A DNA stretch of 18,059 nucleotides, taken from contig JAITFL010000036.1 of assembly GCA_031281385.1 (NCBI GenBank), forward strand, positions 1 to 18,059. Direction: 5' to 3'. The notes under the pieces are model-generated. The model ran no database searches. It had not been told where the DNA came from and saw nothing but the letters and a program-made list of their open reading frames with translations. The stretch comes from Holophagales bacterium (lineage in GTDB: Bacteria > Acidobacteriota > Holophagae > Holophagales > Holophagaceae). Each line of letters opens with the position of its first letter. Positions within the stretch are counted from its first letter, which is position 1. The position numbers and the translations under genes are program-made. This document shows, one piece after another, positions 15,998-18,059 of the stretch.

Positions 15998-17317
15998 TCA
16001 GACTATCACTCCCACCAAGTCGTAGGCGTGAGCCTCGGTGACCAAGACGCTCTGAATTTTGTAAAGTTCTGGCCTGCCGTCCACTATCAATACGCTTCCA
16101 TCTATTTCTGGAGCCTGGCCTTGGTGACGCCCTATTAATATTGATTCACTCTCCTCGTGGGTGCCCTCGACCAGCACTTCCAGTAGCTGACCCACCATCG
16201 CCTGGTTCTTGGCCCTGCTGATGCCCTGCTGCGCCTCCATCAAAATCCGCCTGCGCTTTTCCTTTGTGCGCCAGTGCACGGTGTCGCCCAGCGGATATGC
16301 CGGCGTGCCTTCCTCGCGGCTGTAAGCAAAGACGCCGAGATGATCAAACTGGGCCTCGATTACAAAATCCAATAGCTCGCCAAACGCTGCGTCGTCCTCG
16401 CCTGGGAAGCCTACTATGAAGCTGCTTCTGACAAAGGAGCCTAGCACCCTCTCCCGTATCCTTTGGAGCATGCCGATGAACTGCGCCCTGCCGCCGCCCC
16501 GCCCCATTGACTTTAGGACACCTGGGCTGACGTGCTGGAGAGGGACATCGAAATATTTGCAGCAGTTGCCAGTCTCGGCGATGGCCTCCAAAAGGCTCTC
16601 CGACAGCCTGTTTGGATAGGCGTACTGGATGCGGAACCACTTGAGGCCGCTTATTTTGCCAAGCTCTCTGACCAAGCTTTCCAGTGCGCGGGGCTGGCCA
16701 ATGTCGCTTCCATAGTCCGTTGTGTCTTGGCCCACCAGTATCAATTCTTGGACGCCCTGTCCAACCAGCCGCCTCGCCTCCTCCAGTATTCCCGCCATGG
16801 GGCGGCTCCTCTGGGGGCCACGGATGGATGGTATAGCGCAGAAGGCGCAGGAATGGCTGCAGCCTTCGCTGATCTTGATGTAGGCCATCCCTGGATGCGT
16901 GGAGAGTACGCGCGGGCTGCGCTCGCTGTACATATATAGAGGGTCTGCGGGCTTGGTCAAGCCGCGCCCGCAATTTTCGATGACCTCAAAAATCTGCTCG
17001 ACCTCCCTTGTCCCGGCCACTGCGTCTATCTCCGGCATCTCCGCCAACAGCTCTTCTCTGTGCCTTTCGACCAAGCACCCGGCTACCACCAATTTTTTGC
17101 ACCGCCCCTGCCGCTTCATGCTGGCGGCTTCCAATATCGCCTGTATGCTCTCTTCTTTCGCGCTTTTGATGAAGCCGCATGTATTAATAATTAATATTTC
17201 GGCCTCGGCCATGTCTTTCGTGATAACGTGGCCGCCCTGCCTCAAATGGCCCAGCATGACCTCGCTGTCAACGAGGTTCTTTGGGCACCCCAGAGAAATA
17301 AGGCCAATTTTCGCCAT
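15998..17317 (-). CDS. rimO: Ribosomal protein S12 methylthiotransferase RimO
   Basis: RimO is a radical-SAM enzyme with two 4Fe-4S clusters that methylthiolates a conserved aspartate of ribosomal protein S12. The 439-residue protein has all three domains. The UPF0004 domain carries cluster cysteines C11, C47 and C81 (SLGCPKN, NTCGF, AGCLVER). The radical-SAM domain has C153-SHS-C157-AF-C160, and a C-terminal TRAM domain ends the chain. The sequences ISEGCSHSCAFCAIPSIRG, LVGQDTTDYG and DVPLQHVSPGVLKSMGR match RimO rather than MiaB (given in family terms). The ATG is preceded by AAGGGGGGC. It is divergent from the PilZ gene across 275 bp that hold a GC-only hairpin. Confidence 0.95.
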   Translation of the reverse strand: MAKIGLISLGCPKNLVDSEVMLGHLRQGGHVITKDMAEAEILIINTCGFIKSAKEESIQAILEAASMKRQGRCKKLVVAGCLVERHREELLAEMPEIDAVAGTREVEQIFEVIENCGRGLTKPADPLYMYSERSPRVLSTHPGMAYIKISEGCSHSCAFCAIPSIRGPQRSRPMAGILEEARRLVGQGVQELILVGQDTTDYGSDIGQPRALESLVRELGKISGLKWFRIQYAYPNRLSESLLEAIAETGNCCKYFDVPLQHVSPGVLKSMGRGGGRAQFIGMLQRIRERVLGSFVRSSFIVGFPGEDDAAFGELLDFVIEAQFDHLGVFAYSREEGTPAYPLGDTVHWRTKEKRRRILMEAQQGISRAKNQAMVGQLLEVLVEGTHEESESILIGRHQGQAPEIDGSVLIVDGRPELYKIQSVLVTEAHAYDLVGVIV

Positions 17318-17386
17318 CCGCCCCCCTTGAAGCCAGAGCCTGCCGCGCTGGGCGCGACACCCTGGCCTTTAATCATTGCATGGTTT

Positions 17387-17411
17387 GCGGCGGGGGAGCC
17401 CCCCCCGCCGC
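17387..17411. other. GC-only 10-bp hairpin in the rimO/PilZ divergent region
   Basis: GCGGCGGGGG (17387-17396) and CCCCCGCCGC (17402-17411) form a perfect all-GC stem with a 5-nt loop. No U tract follows on either strand. It lies between divergent promoters, 70 bp upstream of the rimO start, so it is neither an expected terminator site nor coding. It may shape promoter access or be part of a longer rimO leader. Confidence 0.6.
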
Positions 17412-17502
17412 CGTTATATTTGTTGGAAAATATCTTTGATTTTCGTGCATTTCCCCTTTTTTTGCAGGTGGGGGGATGGATCGGTGGGGCTGAACAACAA
17501 AA

Positions 17503-17518
17503 AAAAAATATATTTTTT
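17503..17518. other. 16-bp AT palindrome upstream of the PilZ gene
   Basis: AAAAAATATATTTTTT at 17503-17518 is a perfect palindrome inside an A10 tract. It lies about 25 bp upstream of the predicted -35 of the PilZ gene. It may act as an UP element, a bent-DNA or nucleoid-protein site, or a repressor site. Confidence 0.5.
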
Positions 17519-17541
17519 GGTTCTTTATCCATTTTGGGATA

Positions 17542-17568
17542 TTGACCTGGCTCTGAGGGTAGTATAGG
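17542..17568 (+). promoter_or_regulatory. Candidate promoter of the PilZ-cheY pair
   Basis: TTGACC (17542-17547) and TATAGG (17563-17568) are separated by 15 bp, shorter than ideal, and lie just before AAGGGGGA and the PilZ ATG. An alternative pairing with TAGGGT gives 17 bp but a poorer -10. Confidence 0.4.
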
Positions 17569-17592
17569 GTAATAGCAAGGGGGAAGTTTTTC

Positions 17593-17991
17593 ATGACCCA
17601 AGAACAGCGATCTTTCCGCAGAATGCCCATGGAGGCGGAAGTGGCTTTCCGGGAACTGTCATTCGAGAAAGATGCCGAAGCAATACAGACCAAGTACAAA
17701 AACGTTTCTGGCGGTGGCCTTCTCGTTTCGTCCAAGAGCGAACTTCCGCTCGGCACAATGATCAAGCTGGAAGTAAGGGTGCCAGGCTTCGTCAACTATG
17801 CAGTCCGCGCATCAAGCCCCACGCAGCCATTTGAGCAGAAAGCTCTGGTGGCAGTCGGACAGGTGGTAAGGGTCGAGGCTCTGGACGATGGCGAATTCGA
17901 GCTTGGCGTGAAGTTCCTCAACGTATATCCCGATGACCTTAATGCTCTTCTTGCACTAATCAACTCATCCGATCAAGCGCAATCGTCTTGA
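17593..17991 (+). CDS. PilZ-domain protein (predicted c-di-GMP receptor)
   Basis: This 132-residue protein is essentially a single PilZ domain, which binds the second messenger cyclic di-GMP. The N-terminal RxxxR motif is R6-SFR-R10 and the second motif is N37-VS-GGG (the (D/N)xSxxG form), spaced as in known PilZ domains. The rest shows beta-barrel strands LLVSSKSELPLGTMIKLEV and ELGVKFLNV (given as two separated parts). The ATG follows AAGGGGGA at 8 bp. A CheY-like regulator starts 23 bp after its stop, so the two likely form an operon linking c-di-GMP and phosphorelay signalling, for example in motility or surface behaviour. The exact output partner cannot be told from the sequence. Confidence 0.88.
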   Translation: MTQEQRSFRRMPMEAEVAFRELSFEKDAEAIQTKYKNVSGGGLLVSSKSELPLGTMIKLEVRVPGFVNYAVRASSPTQPFEQKALVAVGQVVRVEALDDGEFELGVKFLNVYPDDLNALLALINSSDQAQSS

Positions 17992-18014
17992 TCCTCTCAT
18001 CATAGGAGTCTGCT

Positions 18015-18059
18015 TTGAAGATCCTAGTAGTTGACGATTCATCAACAATGCGGCGTATC
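18015..18059 (+). CDS. CheY-like response regulator, N-terminal fragment (runs off the window)
   Basis: The last 45 bases encode M(TTG)KILVVDDSSTMRRI, the start of a receiver domain. The VVDDS acidic pair and the SSTMRRI helix are typical of CheY-type single-domain chemotaxis regulators. AGGAG (18004-18008) lies 6 bp upstream of the TTG, supporting the start. It lies 23 bp downstream of the PilZ gene on the same strand. Whether it is CheY alone or a longer regulator with an output domain cannot be seen. Confidence 0.85.
   Translation, partial: MKILVVDDSSTMRRI

Overview
The window is chromosomal DNA from a Gram-negative bacterium of moderately high GC content. A FadL/OmpP1-type outer-membrane barrel and a probable lipoprotein support the Gram-negative call. 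Starts are often GTG or TTG. The mix of housekeeping genes with a Big_2/RCC1 surface-type protein and an AAA+DUF4143 ATPase would suit a host- or gut-associated lineage such as Fibrobacterota. That placement is a weak inference, because no phylogenetic marker was compared.

Layout. (1) 1-3952, minus strand: recO, then a FadL-like porin whose stop codon directly abuts rlmB, then a separate stable-RNA operon tRNA-Tyr, tRNA-Gly, tRNA-Thr and tuf. That operon has the classical tRNA-tufB order and its own promoter. (2) 4207-7672, plus strand: lepA (EF4), then a promoter built on four 23-bp tandem repeats in front of an AAA/DUF4143 ATPase. (3) 7896-12095, minus strand: a 1399-residue exported protein made of six Big_2 Ig-like domains, seven RCC1 repeats, one Big_2 domain and seven more RCC1 repeats, i.e. 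two predicted seven-bladed propellers. (4) 12528-15233, plus strand: hisC with an extended -10 promoter, a roughly 290-bp nested palindromic non-coding element, and the GTPase ychF. (5) 15305-17317, minus strand: rimO, then pgpA. (6) 17593-18059, plus strand: a PilZ-domain protein and the first 15 codons of a CheY-like response regulator, probably one operon.

Most genes are translation or core-maintenance genes: EF-Tu, tRNAs, 23S rRNA methylation, EF4, YchF and S12 methylthiolation. The accessory content is the DUF4143 ATPase, the giant RCC1/Big_2 protein and the repeats between genes. The strongest non-coding signals are the 23-bp repeat array overlapping the ATPase promoter, the multi-hairpin element after hisC, and a 32-bp promoter-like repeat (ATTGACAATT, six variable bases, GGACAATTGACAATGG). 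Two copies of that repeat lie about 110 bp upstream of recO and of ychF, each pointing at its gene. No CRISPR array, transposase or defence operon was found.
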